64,000 nucleotides of DNA from GCA-003244245 sp052390115. GTDB taxonomy: Bacteria > Actinomycetota > Actinomycetes > Mycobacteriales > Pseudonocardiaceae. Under the pieces are notes generated by a model, which saw nothing but the letters and a program-made list of their open reading frames with translations, was not told the origin of the DNA and made no database searches. A program made the translations under genes and the position numbers. Shown here piece after piece: positions 1 to 7,451 of the stretch. The stretch lies in NCBI GenBank assembly GCA_052390115.1, contig JBQTHE010000019.1:5237-69236 (forward strand), given 5' to 3'. Within the stretch, counting starts at the first letter, position 1. Each line of letters begins with the position of its first letter.

Positions 1-656
1 ACTACGGCGCCGAGGAGAGGCTGGCGACGCTGGAGGAGCTGCGGCAGGGAGCGGGCAAGCGCGGCTGGTGGTCCACTGCCCGGTTGCCGCAGTGGCTCTC
101 CGCCTACGTCGGCCTTGAGACCGAAGCAAGCTCGGTGCGCTGCTTCGAGCTGGAGTTGATCCCGGGACTGCTCCAGACCGAGCAGTACACCCGGGAGATC
201 CACGCGCTCCGCGGGAAGCTGACACCGGATGACCTGGAGCGGCGGGTGAAGGCGCGGTTGCGACGTCAGGAGCGCCTCATCGCGACCGACCCCCTGCAAC
301 TGTCGGCACTGCTGTCCGAGGCGGCCCTGAAGCGGTGCGCACGCCAGCCCAGTGTGGCCACCGACCAGTTCCGGCAGTTGCTGGACTGGGCACAGCTACC
401 CAACGTCGAGATCCAGGTGTTGCCGTTCGATGTCGGCCTGCACAGCGGCATGTCGGGAGCGTTCACCCTGCTCAGCTTCCCGGACGGTCTGCTCCCGGAC
501 GCTGGCTGGCAGGAGTACGCGCTGGGTGGCCACCTCATCGACGACGAGGCGGACGTGGCTTATATGACTACGCTCTATGCCAAGCTCCGCGATCAGGCTC
601 TCGGTCGCGACGAGAGCCTGACCCTGCTTGCGGGGCTCGTCGAGAACACACCCTGA
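1..656 (+). CDS. HTH regulator of the DUF5753 (Scr1-like) family, 5'-truncated
   Basis: The reading frame is open from base 3, so the gene begins upstream of the window. What remains is the C-terminal DUF5753 region, with the family signature ELIPGLLQTEQYTR near its start and LPFDVGLHSGMSGAFTLLSFP near the middle. In this family an N-terminal XRE-type helix-turn-helix, missing here, precedes DUF5753. The family is abundant in actinomycetes and usually sits directly upstream of a small DUF397 protein, as it does here 21 bases later. Such pairs are regarded as transcriptional regulator plus partner, sometimes behaving like toxin-antitoxin modules. The function in this strain is inferred from family and context only. 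Confidence 0.85.
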   Translation, partial: YGAEERLATLEELRQGAGKRGWWSTARLPQWLSAYVGLETEASSVRCFELELIPGLLQTEQYTREIHALRGKLTPDDLERRVKARLRRQERLIATDPLQLSALLSEAALKRCARQPSVATDQFRQLLDWAQLPNVEIQVLPFDVGLHSGMSGAFTLLSFPDGLLPDAGWQEYALGGHLIDDEADVAYMTTLYAKLRDQALGRDESLTLLAGLVENTP

Positions 657-677
657 CCAGCAGAAAGAGGCAGCACC

Positions 678-875
678 ATGGATGGTCTAGCCCACGTTCA
701 GTGGCGCAAGTCTAGCCGCAGCAGTGGCGACGCCGCTTGCGTGGAGGTCGCCGACCTCGACCACGGCGGCCGCGCCGTGCGGGACTCCAAGAACCCGGCC
801 GGCCCGGCCCTGATGTTCAGCGCGGCCGAGTGGGCCGCGTTCACCGCCGGAGTCCGCACCGGCAAGTTCGACTGA
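678..875 (+). CDS. DUF397 small protein
   Basis: A 65-residue protein with the DUF397 pattern: an N-terminal W-R-KSSRS segment, then a VEVADL strand, and a C-terminal RDSKNPAGPALMFS/EWAAF block. An AGAAAGAGG ribosome site lies just before the ATG. It follows the DUF5753 regulator by 21 bases and is probably co-transcribed with it. DUF397 proteins are thought to modulate the partner HTH protein; no enzymatic function is known. A strong hairpin follows the stop, which suggests the two genes end a transcription unit. Confidence 0.9.
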   Translation: MDGLAHVQWRKSSRSSGDAACVEVADLDHGGRAVRDSKNPAGPALMFSAAEWAAFTAGVRTGKFD

Positions 876-890
876 CCAATCAGCAGCAAC

Positions 891-925
891 CGGCCCCACC
901 CGCGCGTTCGTAGCGGGTGGGGCCG
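891..925 (+). terminator. Hairpin terminator after DUF397 gene
   Basis: A perfect 13-bp inverted repeat (CGGCCCCACCCGC / GCGGGTGGGGCCG) with a 9-base loop begins 16 bases after the DUF397 stop. There is no clear T-run, as is common in high-GC actinomycetes. Confidence 0.75.
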
Positions 926-970
926 GGCTCCCGACGAGATTCTCGGCTATGACAACAATGGCTTACCTGC

Positions 971-1165
971 GTGACCGCGTCGGCGGCACGAGCGGTGGTC
1001 GTCGATGCATCAGCGGCGGTAGCGGTCGTCCTCAGAAAGCCCGATAGCGACGATCTCGTTGGTTACCTGCTGGACAGTGCTGCCGCTCGGCCGATGAATG
1101 CCGGCAGTACGTACGGCGACACGGTGTGCCGGGGCAGCGCCGACCGCAGCCGCATCGCCAGATAG
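971..1165 (+). pseudogene. VapC-type PIN toxin, N-terminal remnant
   Basis: The first ~40 residues read as the start of a PIN-domain ribonuclease: VVVDASAAVAVVL contains the first catalytic Asp, followed by a helix ending in a PMNA motif that resembles the conserved P-E/N-xx-N element of VapC. After that the frame becomes unrelated sequence and stops at 64 residues, about half the usual ~130. The rest of the PIN fold is not found downstream on this strand. It is therefore a broken toxin gene. No antitoxin partner precedes it. Confidence 0.55.
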
Positions 1166-1254
1166 CGCTGCCCTGCCAGGCGAGGTATACCCTGCTTCCA
1201 ACCGGACGCGGGCGGCGCCGCGGAATTCGCTCGGTATTCCTGGGGCCGGAGTGG

Positions 1255-1803
1255 CTAGTTCGCGGCGCAGCTTTTCGCGAAGTTCGGACAACCGTTCCCA
1301 GCCGATCCGAGTGCGATGAGCAAGTCGTCGACAGTGCGAGGTTGCCGGCGATAGCGCGACACCTGCCGGGCGAGCGCTCGACTCACGGCTGCCGGATTCA
1401 GATCGAACTGGTCGAGCAGGAACGTGTCCTGGTCCACCACCTCCATGTCGAAAGGCTCCGTAGCGTCGGTCGGGAAGTCACGGGTGTTCTGTGTGACGAT
1501 CAGCTCAGCGCTTCCGCAGACCGCCGCGGCGAGCACGTGCCGGTCCTTCAGATGATTCGTCATGGAATCTGTCAACAACAGGTAGCCGGTGACCATGGCT
1601 CCTGGGAAGTACTCAATCATCTGTCCGATGCGGTGATCCACACCGGACTCAGATATCCCGTACCGCATGAGGGCTCGTCGAAGCTCCCCGAGGATGTCCT
1701 CAGACCACAGCGGCTGGAACAACTCCTCCTCAGCGATGCATAGCGGTGTGTCGCAGAGCAACGGCTTGAACAGCACGCAGGTGTCGAGTAGGGCGCGGAA
1801 CAT
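1255..1803 (-). CDS. PIN-domain protein, probable toxin
   Basis: A 182-residue protein starting RALLDTCVLF, the first PIN acidic strand, with a second motif at LKDRHVLAAAVCGSAELIVTQNTRDFP that supplies the KDxHVLAAA/T-N pattern of the PIN_3 type. It is predicted to be an Mg-dependent endoribonuclease. It overlaps the upstream HTH gene by TAATG, the layout of an antitoxin-toxin pair. The last ~15 residues (NGCPNFAKSCAAN) look unnatural, whereas the alternate frame at the same place reads LSELREKLRREL, a plausible PIN C-terminal helix. A small frameshift near base 1290 is therefore possible. Confidence 0.75.
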   Translation of the reverse strand: MFRALLDTCVLFKPLLCDTPLCIAEEELFQPLWSEDILGELRRALMRYGISESGVDHRIGQMIEYFPGAMVTGYLLLTDSMTNHLKDRHVLAAAVCGSAELIVTQNTRDFPTDATEPFDMEVVDQDTFLLDQFDLNPAAVSRALARQVSRYRRQPRTVDDLLIALGSAGNGCPNFAKSCAAN

Positions 1804-2294
1804 TAGCCGGCGTCGACCTTTCGATGGTCCTCGGCCCGCTCGACCGACGCGTCGTCCGGGAGGTCGTACACACCAGCGTCCTCGGACGCCCGGACCATCT
1901 CGTCAAGCCCAGCCGCGCGGGCGCGCCGCGCTCGCTGCTGATAGGCCAGTAGATCGCCAAGCCGGATTCGACGGTGCCGACCGGGCTTGTCGAACGGAAT
2001 CTCGCCTACTTCGAGCAGCCGAACGAGAGTGGGCCGGGAGACGCCCAGAAGGTCGGCCGCCTGGCCGGTCGTGAGCACGGTGTGTTGCGGGGCCACGGTG
2101 ATCGCCAACCCTTGGGACAGCGCCGTCACGACATCCTTCAAGACCTCGTACAGCTCATCCGGCAGCTCGATATGGGTGCCGTCGCCGGCCACGAGCGCGG
2201 GGCGACCGTGCGACCTGAGCGCAACCAGGAGATCGGCCATGCGCTGCGTGGGCTCACCAGGCAGAACAGTTCGCTCGGTCAGAGTGGCGCTCAT
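1803..2294 (-). CDS. Excisionase-like HTH DNA-binding protein, probable antitoxin
   Basis: The ATG at 2294 (MSATLTERTVLPGE) is preferred over a longer in-frame start at 2375, because the extra 27 residues look like leader DNA. The 163-residue product has an HTH_17/excisionase-type domain at roughly residues 85-130: TTGQAADLLGVSRPTLVRLL followed by FDKPGRHRRIRLGDLL. It probably autoregulates and neutralises the overlapping PIN protein. A TTGACA hexamer on the minus strand lies ~55 bases upstream of the ATG. Confidence 0.8.
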   Translation of the reverse strand: MSATLTERTVLPGEPTQRMADLLVALRSHGRPALVAGDGTHIELPDELYEVLKDVVTALSQGLAITVAPQHTVLTTGQAADLLGVSRPTLVRLLEVGEIPFDKPGRHRRIRLGDLLAYQQRARRARAAGLDEMVRASEDAGVYDLPDDASVERAEDHRKVDAG

Positions 2295-2348
2295 AGAGCG
2301 ATGGTAGCCAACAAACGAACGAAACGAAAGGCTGTGCTGATACTCAAC

Positions 2349-2354
2349 TGTCAA
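2349..2354 (-). promoter_or_regulatory. Possible -35 hexamer of the HTH/PIN pair
   Basis: A perfect TTGACA is read on the minus strand, ~55 bases upstream of the HTH start at 2294. No convincing -10 box is seen 16-18 bases downstream, so this is tentative. Confidence 0.25.
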
Positions 2355-2371
2355 GCCTGACGGGATGCGGG

Positions 2372-2801
2372 TCACGATCGTCCGAGCTCGTCCCGGAGTG
2401 TCTCAGCCGTCCAGGTGGGGCAGCCGCAGCCGAGGAAGTAATGGTCGCCGGTCAGAACGCCAGCGTCGAGGGCGAGGGCCACCGGCGGCCAGTCGTGGGG
2501 GTCGCGAGGAACCCGCCGACGGGCCACCGCCTCCATGTGCTCGTAGAGGTGGCGAGGGATGATCTCGATCACCCGCTCGTCGATCAGAGCGACCACCTCG
2601 TCGTACAGGCGCTTAGCGTGATCGACGGTGAGTCTTCCCCGTTCGACGATCGCACCGATTCGGCGTTGCAGTTCGTGTTGGGTCTCGTCCCTCTGCTCCT
2701 CGACGACCACCACTCGGAGGTCGGGATGGGTCAGCAACTCTCGTCCTCGCGTGCGGAGCAGCTTGGGCGACGAGTGCGCTCGCGTCCGCGACGACGATCA
2801 C
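2372..2801 (-). pseudogene. PIN-domain toxin broken by a frameshift
   Basis: A GTG start at 2801 overlaps the antitoxin stop (GTGA) and encodes MIVVADASALVA, the first catalytic motif of a PIN ribonuclease. The frame then becomes nonsense. One nucleotide out of frame, from about base 2763, the sequence continues as LLRTRGRELLTHPDL and runs to a normal PIN end containing RDPHDWPPVALAL and TWT (stop at 2372). A single-base indel near GCCCAAGCTG would restore a ~142-residue protein. It is either a recent pseudogene or a sequencing error; the antitoxin next to it is intact. Confidence 0.75.
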
Positions 2802-3055
2802 TCTGCGTGCCGCCGACGCAGGTCAAACATCTGCGCCAGCTCCCCCTCGGACAGGCCGGTCTCATCGAGAACCTGACTAACGGTCTCGCCGAGCCGGGCG
2901 AGCGCGCGTCGCACCTCATCCTCGTCTCGCTGGAGGGGGATGTAGAACCCGATGACACGACCGTGCTTACTGACCACGACCGGATCAGAACCAGACAGGT
3001 AAGTCGTCGCGTGATCACGGAACCCCCGCACACCCACAGTCTTCAACTTCCCCAT
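2798..3055 (-). CDS. Phd/YefM-type antitoxin
   Basis: An 85-residue protein starting MGKLKTVGVRGFRDHATTYL. The start at 3055 is chosen because GAGGTGG lies 8 bases upstream. The core TVGVRGFRDHATTYL...DPVVVSKHGRVIGFYIP follows the Phd/YefM fold (V-x-F-R-x-x...V-x-x-HG-R-x-x-x-x-x-P). The C-terminal helices are charged and would wrap the toxin. It overlaps the frameshifted PIN gene by 4 bases and so forms its antitoxin half. Confidence 0.8.
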   Translation of the reverse strand: MGKLKTVGVRGFRDHATTYLSGSDPVVVSKHGRVIGFYIPLQRDEDEVRRALARLGETVSQVLDETGLSEGELAQMFDLRRRHAE

Positions 3056-3173
3056 TGTGACCACCTCGTGGTCACACTTTACCGTCCAGCCGGGACTCCA
3101 CCAGCGGCTGGTATGTCATGCCGCCTGACAGCATAATCGTCGGCGGATCCATGGGGCGTGCGTCGGTTGCCGC

Positions 3174-3239
3174 GCCCGTGAACTCGACGAGACCGACGTG
3201 TGGAAGGGCTCGGACGTCGGCCACGTCGAGTTCACGGGC
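3174..3239. repeat. GAACTCGAC-type hairpin (copy 1)
   Basis: The inverted repeat begins GCCCGTGAACTCGACG and ends with its complement. The stem is about 26 bp with a few mismatches, around a loop near AAGGGCTCGG. It lies 200 bases downstream of the minus-strand GH172 gene and upstream of the antitoxin gene. It shares its arm ends with five other hairpins in this window. A terminator role for the sugar operon is possible, but there is no T-run. Confidence 0.8.
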
Positions 3240-3308
3240 AGTGCCGGAGCAAACTAGTCAAGGAACATTCCTGGTCCGGATAAGGTGAAGCCCGCCTGTA
3301 CCGCCAAT

Positions 3309-3363
3309 AGGTTCCACTAGGCCGTTACGAGAGCCGGGCAACGTGCAAAAGGTTCCACTAGGC
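3309..3363. repeat. Two AGGTTCCACTAGGC direct repeats
   Basis: The 14-bp word AGGTTCCACTAGGC occurs at 3309-3322 and again at 3350-3363, 41 bases apart, just past the end of the sugar operon. The rest of the interval 3065-3441 shows no gene. The function is unknown; they could be operator half-sites or a recombination scar. Confidence 0.6.
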
Positions 3364-3441
3364 GGCTTTCGTGCGCGGGATCGAGCGGGATCAGATCAGC
3401 AAGGGGATCTGGGCCGTGACATAGTCAGGAAGCTGGGAAGG

Positions 3442-4527
3442 TCACTGTGGTTGCACGACGCGCCGTTCGGCGGGATCGAGATCGAAGGGCTTGTGTGGCT
3501 CGGCTTGGTACCAGTAGGCCACTGAGGAGTAGTCGTCGCTGCGTTTGTTCGCGTGGCCGTGCTCGATGCTGACCCGGATGGATCGTTGAAATGGTATGGG
3601 ATCTTCGATGTGGAAGCGGTACATGCTGATCTGCCCGCTCCAGTTGTCGCCGCCGGGCAGGGTGATGCCGTGATACGGCGCGTGGTAGGTCTGGGTCGGG
3701 CACCACGCGGTGTTGAAATAGTCCTCGGTGCCGGTGCCGTGGAGGGTGGGGGGCCACCGGTCGCCGTCGATGAAAATCATGTCGTCACCCTCGCCGTACC
3801 AGTTCCACTCGTCGGTGTCGCGGAGGTTGTGGATGTTGAGCACGCAACCGACGTAGTGGCCGCGGCCGGTCGCGTCCAGGATGGTGTAGTTGGTTTTCCC
3901 GTCCAGATTCGTTCCGGTGAGTAGGAAGTCAGCGTTGCTCTCCGACCCTTGCGTCACCCCCGGGCAGGGATTGCTGCGGCGCCACTGGGCGTGGAAGCGT
4001 CCGATGCCGTCTTCGAGCTCGTCGAACTCCTCGTAGTCGATGTAGTAGTAGAAGAACATTTTCTCGTGGGTCAGTTCACTGCTGATCTCCAGCCGGGCGC
4101 CCGAGCCGAACGGCATGTGGAAAAAGCAGTTGAACCCCTTGCCGTCCTCCGGGCTCATCTGGAGCGGGGCGGAGACGAAGTTGGTGGTGCGGCCATGCCC
4201 GACCCCGAAGAAATCACCCAGGGGTACGACAACGCTGGGGTGGGATTCACCGTCCCAGTACGCGTGGAGCACGAGCCGGCGCAGGTAATCGGGGTCCCGC
4301 ATCCACGGGTCGCGGACCATCCGTTCGTTGGCGACGGTCACCCAGATGTGGTTGATGGCCCCGGCTCCCTCGATGTCTGCGAGGGTGGCGGTCTGCCCCG
4401 GCTCGAGAGTGAGGCGGTCGTCGTTGCCGCCGGTGCGGTCCCAGCTGGACGCGCGGCGCCGGCGGGTACTGCGCAGCCGCGGCAGGTCTCGCAGGCTTGA
4501 ACCGTACGGGCCGTAATTGACGGTCAC
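3442..4527 (-). CDS. GH172 / DUF2961 glycoside hydrolase
   Basis: The GTG at 4527 overlaps the transporter stop by GTGA and has AGGAGGT 5 bases upstream. The product has 361 residues. DUF2961 features include the early GAGAINHIWVT strand, PLGDFFGVGHG, a helical-aromatic KMFFYYYIDYEEF segment and the hallmark GTGTEDYFNTAWCP. Known members of GH172 are difructose dianhydride I synthase/hydrolase and exo-alpha-D-arabinofuranosidases. There is no signal peptide, so it probably acts in the cytoplasm on an imported oligosaccharide. It is the last gene of an operon with a sugar porter, a FGGY kinase and a fucose/arabinose-type isomerase, which favours a pentofuranoside substrate over fructose. Confidence 0.85.
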   Translation of the reverse strand: MTVNYGPYGSSLRDLPRLRSTRRRRASSWDRTGGNDDRLTLEPGQTATLADIEGAGAINHIWVTVANERMVRDPWMRDPDYLRRLVLHAYWDGESHPSVVVPLGDFFGVGHGRTTNFVSAPLQMSPEDGKGFNCFFHMPFGSGARLEISSELTHEKMFFYYYIDYEEFDELEDGIGRFHAQWRRSNPCPGVTQGSESNADFLLTGTNLDGKTNYTILDATGRGHYVGCVLNIHNLRDTDEWNWYGEGDDMIFIDGDRWPPTLHGTGTEDYFNTAWCPTQTYHAPYHGITLPGGDNWSGQISMYRFHIEDPIPFQRSIRVSIEHGHANKRSDDYSSVAYWYQAEPHKPFDLDPAERRVVQPQ

Positions 4528-5939
4528 GCCATACCTCCTGTCTCGGCGGCGGCGCGCTCGGCCGGCACGAGCCGGCTGCCGTTGCGGAACGCGGCTTCCA
4601 GTGTTTCCAGGCTGCGTTCCTTGGTTTCCGGCACCATCCACCACACGATCGGGAAGACCACAACGCCGATGACGGCAAAGACGATGAAGGCGGTACCTAT
4701 GCCCGCGAGGTCGACGAAGCTGGGGAACGTCAGTGAAATGAAGAAGGCGGCCAGCCAGTTGAACAGGGTGGCGATGGCCATCGCCGCGCCCCGAATGGCG
4801 AGCGGGAAGATCTCGGCCAGCATCACCCACAGCACCGGCCCCCAGGTCGCCGAGAAGGTGTTCGTGAATACCACGAACGCCGCTGCCGCGACGACGAACA
4901 GCGCGGTCGAATCGTCCGGAAGGAGCAGTACTGCCGCACCGACAGCGAACAAGCTGGCCGACATACCCACCAGACCGGCCAGCAGGACGGGTTTGCGGCC
5001 TCGCCGATCAACGACCTTGGATCGGACGACCAGCGCGATGGTCCCGATGTTCACCAGCCCGTTGAGAAAACCGAACAGCAACGCGGTGGTCTCGGACACC
5101 CCGAAGCCGGTGAGAATGGTCGGTGCGTAGTACACGATCGCGTTGATCCCGGTGATCTGCTGGAAGACGGCCAGCATGGCGCCCAGGATCAGCAGCCGCC
5201 GCACCCAGGGGGCGAACAGCCGGGCACCGGTGCGCCTGTCGCGCTGCTGCTGCTCGAGTTCCATGATCTCGGTGAGTTCACGCTCGGCCAGCGCGGTGTC
5301 GCCGCGCAAGCCGACCAGGACGGCGCGGGCCCGTTCGGGCTGGCCACGTCGGACCAGCGATCGGGGGGTGTCGGGCATGAAGTACATGCCGATCATCAGC
5401 ACGATCGCGGGGAACACGCCGATGAGCAACATCCACCGCCACGAGCCGGTGAAGGCCAGCGCGAAGCCGACAGCCGCGGACAGCGCCGTCCCCACAATGA
5501 TCAAAAATTGGTTCAGGGAGGTGACCGCACCGCGGTCAGCGGCAGGTGCCATCTCGGCCAGGTAGAGCGGCACCATCACCGACGCGATACCGATGGCCAA
5601 TCCCAGGATGAACCGGAACAGCACCAGCCCGTTGACGGTCGGGGCGAGGCCGGCGCCCAGGGCTCCGACAGTGAACACCACCCCGGCGACGAGCAGGAGC
5701 TGCTGCCGTCCTAGCCGATCGGCCGCGGGACCGCTGCCCAGCGCGCCCACCATCGCCCCGAACACCATGGCGCTGACCACAGCACCTGCCTGCAGGGGCG
5801 TGAGCGGCAGCTCATCCGGGATGAACAGGAGCGCGGCGCCGATGATGCCGTTGTCGTAACCGAACAGCAATGCCGCCAACGCGCCCAGGGCATACACCCG
5901 CCGGGTGGTCACTCGGGACCGGAACGAGGACGCGACCAT
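4524..5939 (-). CDS. MFS sugar porter family transporter
   Basis: A 471-residue protein with twelve hydrophobic segments. Sugar-porter signatures are GYDNGIIGAALLFI in TM1, DRLGRQ after TM2, DRRGRKP after TM8 and PETKERSLETLE at the end of TM12. The QQITGINAIVYYAPTIL segment in TM7 matches the sugar-binding region of the xylose/arabinose porters. It probably imports the substrate of the operon by proton symport. It follows the kinase at zero distance and overlaps the GH172 gene, so the genes are translationally coupled. Confidence 0.9.
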   Translation of the reverse strand: MVASSFRSRVTTRRVYALGALAALLFGYDNGIIGAALLFIPDELPLTPLQAGAVVSAMVFGAMVGALGSGPAADRLGRQQLLLVAGVVFTVGALGAGLAPTVNGLVLFRFILGLAIGIASVMVPLYLAEMAPAADRGAVTSLNQFLIIVGTALSAAVGFALAFTGSWRWMLLIGVFPAIVLMIGMYFMPDTPRSLVRRGQPERARAVLVGLRGDTALAERELTEIMELEQQQRDRRTGARLFAPWVRRLLILGAMLAVFQQITGINAIVYYAPTILTGFGVSETTALLFGFLNGLVNIGTIALVVRSKVVDRRGRKPVLLAGLVGMSASLFAVGAAVLLLPDDSTALFVVAAAAFVVFTNTFSATWGPVLWVMLAEIFPLAIRGAAMAIATLFNWLAAFFISLTFPSFVDLAGIGTAFIVFAVIGVVVFPIVWWMVPETKERSLETLEAAFRNGSRLVPAERAAAETGGMA

Positions 5940-7444
5940 CAGCTACCTCCGATGCGACGGGAAAGCACGCGCTGTTCTCGGGCCAGCGCGTGGACAATCT
6001 CTTTGGTGTCCGGGTACAGCTCCCGGTAGAGGGCGTAGCAGCGCTCGTAGGTCGCAGCGGCTTCCTGGTGCGGCTCGATCATGGTCGAGATGGGATTCCA
6101 CTGATCCATGTCCGGTGACTGGCCGATCCCGACGGCCGCCAGCAGCGCGTCACCCAGGCACGCACCCATCGTCTGGCGGGGCAGCTGCTGCGGGGCGTCC
6201 AGGACGTCGGAGACGATCTGCGTCCACAGCCCCCCCTTGGTGCCGCCACCCACCGCGACCAGGCGGCGGTCCTGCCCGCCGGCGTCGCGCATCGCGTGCA
6301 GGTTGTGCCGTACCCCGTAGGCCGTGGCCTCCAGCGCCGCCCGGTAGATGTCCCCCCGGTTGTGCCGCAGGGTCAGCCCGGCCAGCACGCCGCGGGCGTC
6401 TGGGTCGAACAGCGGCGTCCGCTCGCCGGCGAAGTAGGGCAACATGAGCAAGCCGTGGGCACCAGGCGGCGACTGCTGGGCTTCCGCGACGAGCGGATCG
6501 AACGAGGATTCCCCGGTCAGCTTGCGGATCCAGTCGGTGATCGCGCCCGAGGTCGCCATGCCGGCCGCGAAGTTGTGGGTACCGGGAAAAGTGCCGACGG
6601 TGCCCCAGAGATCCGGACTGCGGCGCGGACGGTCGAGCACCTCGACCAGGAACATGGTCGTCCCGTACATCAGCATGACGTCGCCAGGCGCGGTGACGCC
6701 GACGCTGGTGGCCTCCGCCCAGGCATCGATCGTGCCTGCCACCACGGGCGTACCCGCCGGGATGCCGGTCTCCTCAGCGACGGTGGCCTGCACGTCGCCC
6801 ACCACGTCCGCAGGCCAGCACAGTTGGGGCAGCTCAAGTCCGGGGGCGATCAGCTCAGTCCACTGCTCGATCCAGCGGTGTTCGACCGGGTCGTACATCG
6901 GAGTGCACTGGCTCGCCGAGTGATGGTCGAGGACGTAGCTGCCGGACAGGCGGCGCACGATGAAGCTGCTGGCCATCAGGAAGCGGCGGGTCGCGGCCCA
7001 GGTTTCGGGTTCGTTCGCGCGCAGCCACGCCAACTTGGGTCCGACCGCTTGCGAGGTGAGCACCGACCCGCAGCGCTCCAGGATGGTCTGCTCGCCCAGC
7101 GACTGGGTCAGCTCCTCGATCTCCACCTGGGCGCGGGTATCGACGCCGTACAGGATCGCCGGCCGAAGGGGACGATCCTCGCTGTCCACCGGGAGCAGGC
7201 ACGGACCGATGCCGCTGACGCCGACCGCGGCGAGAGGTTCGCGAACCGCCGCCGTCAGCTCCTTGCTGATGGCCGCGAAGTCCGCCCACCACACTGCCTG
7301 CGCGTCGTGCTCCACCCAGCCGGGGTGCGGCATGGATACCTCGTGGGCTCGGGTCGCGGTCGCGACGACGGTGCCGTCGGTGCGCACCAGCACGCCTTTG
7401 GAGCTGGCGGTGCCGATGTCGACACCGAGCAGCAGCGAGCTCAC
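5939..7444 (-). CDS. FGGY-family carbohydrate kinase
   Basis: The GTG at 7444 gives a 501-residue protein that begins VSSLLLGVDIGTASSKGVLV, the ATP phosphate-binding strand of the FGGY fold. An upstream extension to 7555 would overlap the isomerase gene and is rejected. The C-terminal ATP site is VAVGGGTKGGLWTQIVSDVL, and GTIDAWAEA marks the sugar/catalytic region with its Asp. Likely substrates are ketopentoses such as ribulose or xylulose; sequence inspection cannot separate these. The adjacent fucose-isomerase-like enzyme would supply the ketose, which points to D-ribulose if the aldose is D-arabinose. Confidence 0.85.
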   Translation of the reverse strand: MSSLLLGVDIGTASSKGVLVRTDGTVVATATRAHEVSMPHPGWVEHDAQAVWWADFAAISKELTAAVREPLAAVGVSGIGPCLLPVDSEDRPLRPAILYGVDTRAQVEIEELTQSLGEQTILERCGSVLTSQAVGPKLAWLRANEPETWAATRRFLMASSFIVRRLSGSYVLDHHSASQCTPMYDPVEHRWIEQWTELIAPGLELPQLCWPADVVGDVQATVAEETGIPAGTPVVAGTIDAWAEATSVGVTAPGDVMLMYGTTMFLVEVLDRPRRSPDLWGTVGTFPGTHNFAAGMATSGAITDWIRKLTGESSFDPLVAEAQQSPPGAHGLLMLPYFAGERTPLFDPDARGVLAGLTLRHNRGDIYRAALEATAYGVRHNLHAMRDAGGQDRRLVAVGGGTKGGLWTQIVSDVLDAPQQLPRQTMGACLGDALLAAVGIGQSPDMDQWNPISTMIEPHQEAAATYERCYALYRELYPDTKEIVHALAREQRVLSRRIGGS

Positions 7445-7451
7445 CGAGCGC

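Noticed and set aside
4528..4830. Upstream extension of the GH172 frame
   Set aside because: It overlaps the transporter gene in another frame; the GTG at 4527 has a strong ribosome site and the usual overlap.
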